Shown here: positions 62,989 to 64,000 of the stretch, piece by piece | Position numbering within the stretch: position 1 is the stretch's first letter | Layout of the letters: every line of letters begins with the position of its first letter | NCBI GenBank assembly: GCA_021810505.1 | Contig: JAJZIR010000001.1 | Location: 124,001-188,000 of the forward strand | Direction of reading: 5' to 3' | Length of the DNA stretch: 64,000 nt | Origin: a bacterium | Lineage (GTDB): Bacteria > Deinococcota > Deinococci > Deinococcales > Deinococcaceae | The notes under the pieces: generated by a model | Database searches by the model: none | Told to the model about the DNA's origin: nothing | What the model saw: only the letters and a program-made list of their open reading frames with translations | Position numbers and translations under genes: made by a program

Positions 62989-64000
62989 CGCGGTGATCGT
63001 AAGTGCGGTGCGGACCCCGGTCGGTCGAGCGGGGAAGGGGAGCCTGGCCGCGGTGCGCCCGGACGACCTAGCGGCTTTGGTCTTCACGGAGTGCCTCAAG
63101 GCCTCGGGACGAGCTGACCTGATCCCCGAGGACGTAGTCTTGGGCTGCGCGATGCCGGAAGCCGAGCAAGGCCTCAACATCGCCAGGATCGCCGCGTTGC
63201 GGGCCGGTTTCCCGGACTCGGTTCCGGGAGTGACGGTCAACCGCTTCTGCGCTTCGGGCTTGCAGTCGGTGGCGATGGCGGCAGCGGCGATCCAGACCGG
63301 CATGGTAGAGATCGCCCTAGCCGGTGGGGTGGAGAGCATGAGCTGCGTGCCGATGATGGGCCACCTCCCCCTCCCCAACCCCTACCTGGTGGATCACCGG
63401 CCAGGGGTCTACTTGAACATGGGTCTCACTGCCGAGAAGGTGGCCCGCCGCTACGGTGTCAGCCGCGAGGATCAGGACCGCTTCGCCCTGCGCAGCCACC
63501 GGCGGGCTAGCCAGGCCGAGCGGGATGGTCGCCTGCGGGCTGGCCGGGTTGCGGTGCCTGTCGCGGCTTCCAGGGCCGTGGATGGGCGGCTGCAGCCACC
63601 TCAGACGGCCGTGTTTGACCATGAGGAGTTGATCCGCCACGAGGCCAGCTTGGAGGTCATGGCCACGCTCCGGCCGGCTTTCGCCCAGGGCGGTTCGGTG
63701 ACTGCCGGCAACTCCAGCCCGCTCTCCGACGGCGCCGCGGCGCTGCTGCTGGTCGAGGCCAGCCGGGCGAAGGCCCTGGGCCTGCGCCCGCTGGCCCGCT
63801 TTCTCGGCTACCTGGCGGTGGGAGTGGATCCGGAGTACATGGGGATCGGCCCGGTGCTGGCCATCCCGAAGCTGCTCTCCCGCCTGGGCTTGCGCCAGGA
63901 AGACATCGCTTTGATCGAGCTCAACGAGGCCTTCGCTGCGCAGAGCTTGGCGGTGATCCGGGAGCTCGGCTTGGACGAGGACCGGGTCAACGTCAATGGC
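62981..64000 (+). CDS. Acetyl-CoA acyltransferase (thiolase), truncated by window end
   Basis: The last step of beta-oxidation, splitting 3-ketoacyl-CoA. ATG 62981 starts [19 protein letters not shown], and the nucleophilic Cys lies in [20 protein letters not shown] (near residue 93). [31 protein letters not shown] and LNEAFAAQS follow. The open frame runs off the right edge after 340 residues, so only the C-terminal cysteine/histidine part is missing. FadA/FadN-type pairs are common. The genes probably feed the ETF/EtfD-like respiratory link seen near 11 kb. Confidence 0.94.
   Translation, partial: MHDAVIVSAVRTPVGRAGKGSLAAVRPDDLAALVFTECLKASGRADLIPEDVVLGCAMPEAEQGLNIARIAALRAGFPDSVPGVTVNRFCASGLQSVAMAAAAIQTGMVEIALAGGVESMSCVPMMGHLPLPNPYLVDHRPGVYLNMGLTAEKVARRYGVSREDQDRFALRSHRRASQAERDGRLRAGRVAVPVAASRAVDGRLQPPQTAVFDHEELIRHEASLEVMATLRPAFAQGGSVTAGNSSPLSDGAAALLLVEASRAKALGLRPLARFLGYLAVGVDPEYMGIGPVLAIPKLLSRLGLRQEDIALIELNEAFAAQSLAVIRELGLDEDRVNVNG

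Overview
The window is a GC-rich (roughly two-thirds G+C by eye) bacterial chromosome segment, densely coded, with many 4-base start/stop overlaps and GTG or TTG starts. There is no rRNA, recognisable tRNA, CRISPR array or insertion sequence. At least ten transcription units start with an ATG or GTG only 5-7 bases after a TANNNT -10 box, so leaderless mRNAs are common. That promoter style, with GlnRS, Lnt, QueG and a SAM-I riboswitch on metYX, recalls Deinococcota or Actinobacteriota, but the phylum cannot be settled from the sequence alone.

Layout. 1-2.3 kb: tmk, a DUF192 protein and glycerate kinase. 2.5-6.6 kb: a small membrane protein, then a double-permease/ATPase ABC transporter of the NitT/TauT type with no binding protein, preceded by a leader with two mini-ORFs and a hairpin that hides a Shine-Dalgarno site. 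6.5-10.8 kb (minus): gnd-zwf-pgl (oxidative pentose phosphate pathway) and a frameshifted queG. 10.9-23.9 kb: an EtfD-like ETF:quinone oxidoreductase, Hsp20, miaA, lnt, smpB, an apparently dead amidase-like protein, a GerMN protein, smc, a second zwf and a phosphotransferase. 24.1-24.7 kb: an isolated EXLDI-family gene.

24.8-37 kb: an inositol operon (ribose-type ABC importer, two IolG-like dehydrogenases, IolD, IolE, IolB, DeoR regulator). It lacks iolC, iolJ and iolA and instead carries a TtuC/D-malate-dehydrogenase-like gene and a split transketolase. This is the most interesting system here. Transketolase cleavage of 5-dehydro-2-deoxy-D-gluconate would give D-malate semialdehyde plus a two-carbon unit for the pentose phosphate pool; after oxidation, D-malate would be the substrate of the D-malate-dehydrogenase-like enzyme. 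37-44.7 kb: a galactonate (De Ley-Doudoroff) operon with a MalFG-type importer lacking an ATPase, KDPGal aldolase, PfkB kinase, DgoD and a UlaG-like hydrolase, plus a neighbouring SDR dehydrogenase.

45-48.5 kb (minus): a broken metallo-beta-lactamase-fold gene, a glucose-dehydrogenase-like SDR and an ABC exporter pair. 48.6-51.1 kb: SAM-I riboswitch, metY and metX. 51.1-60 kb: a propeller lipoprotein, a PQQ-repeat protein, an NCS1 transporter, a small GNAT, glnS, and hslO-rluD on the minus strand. 60.1-64 kb: beta-oxidation genes (fused 3-hydroxyacyl-CoA dehydrogenase/enoyl-CoA hydratase, GNAT, thiolase truncated by the window edge); their electrons could enter the quinone pool through the EtfD-like protein.
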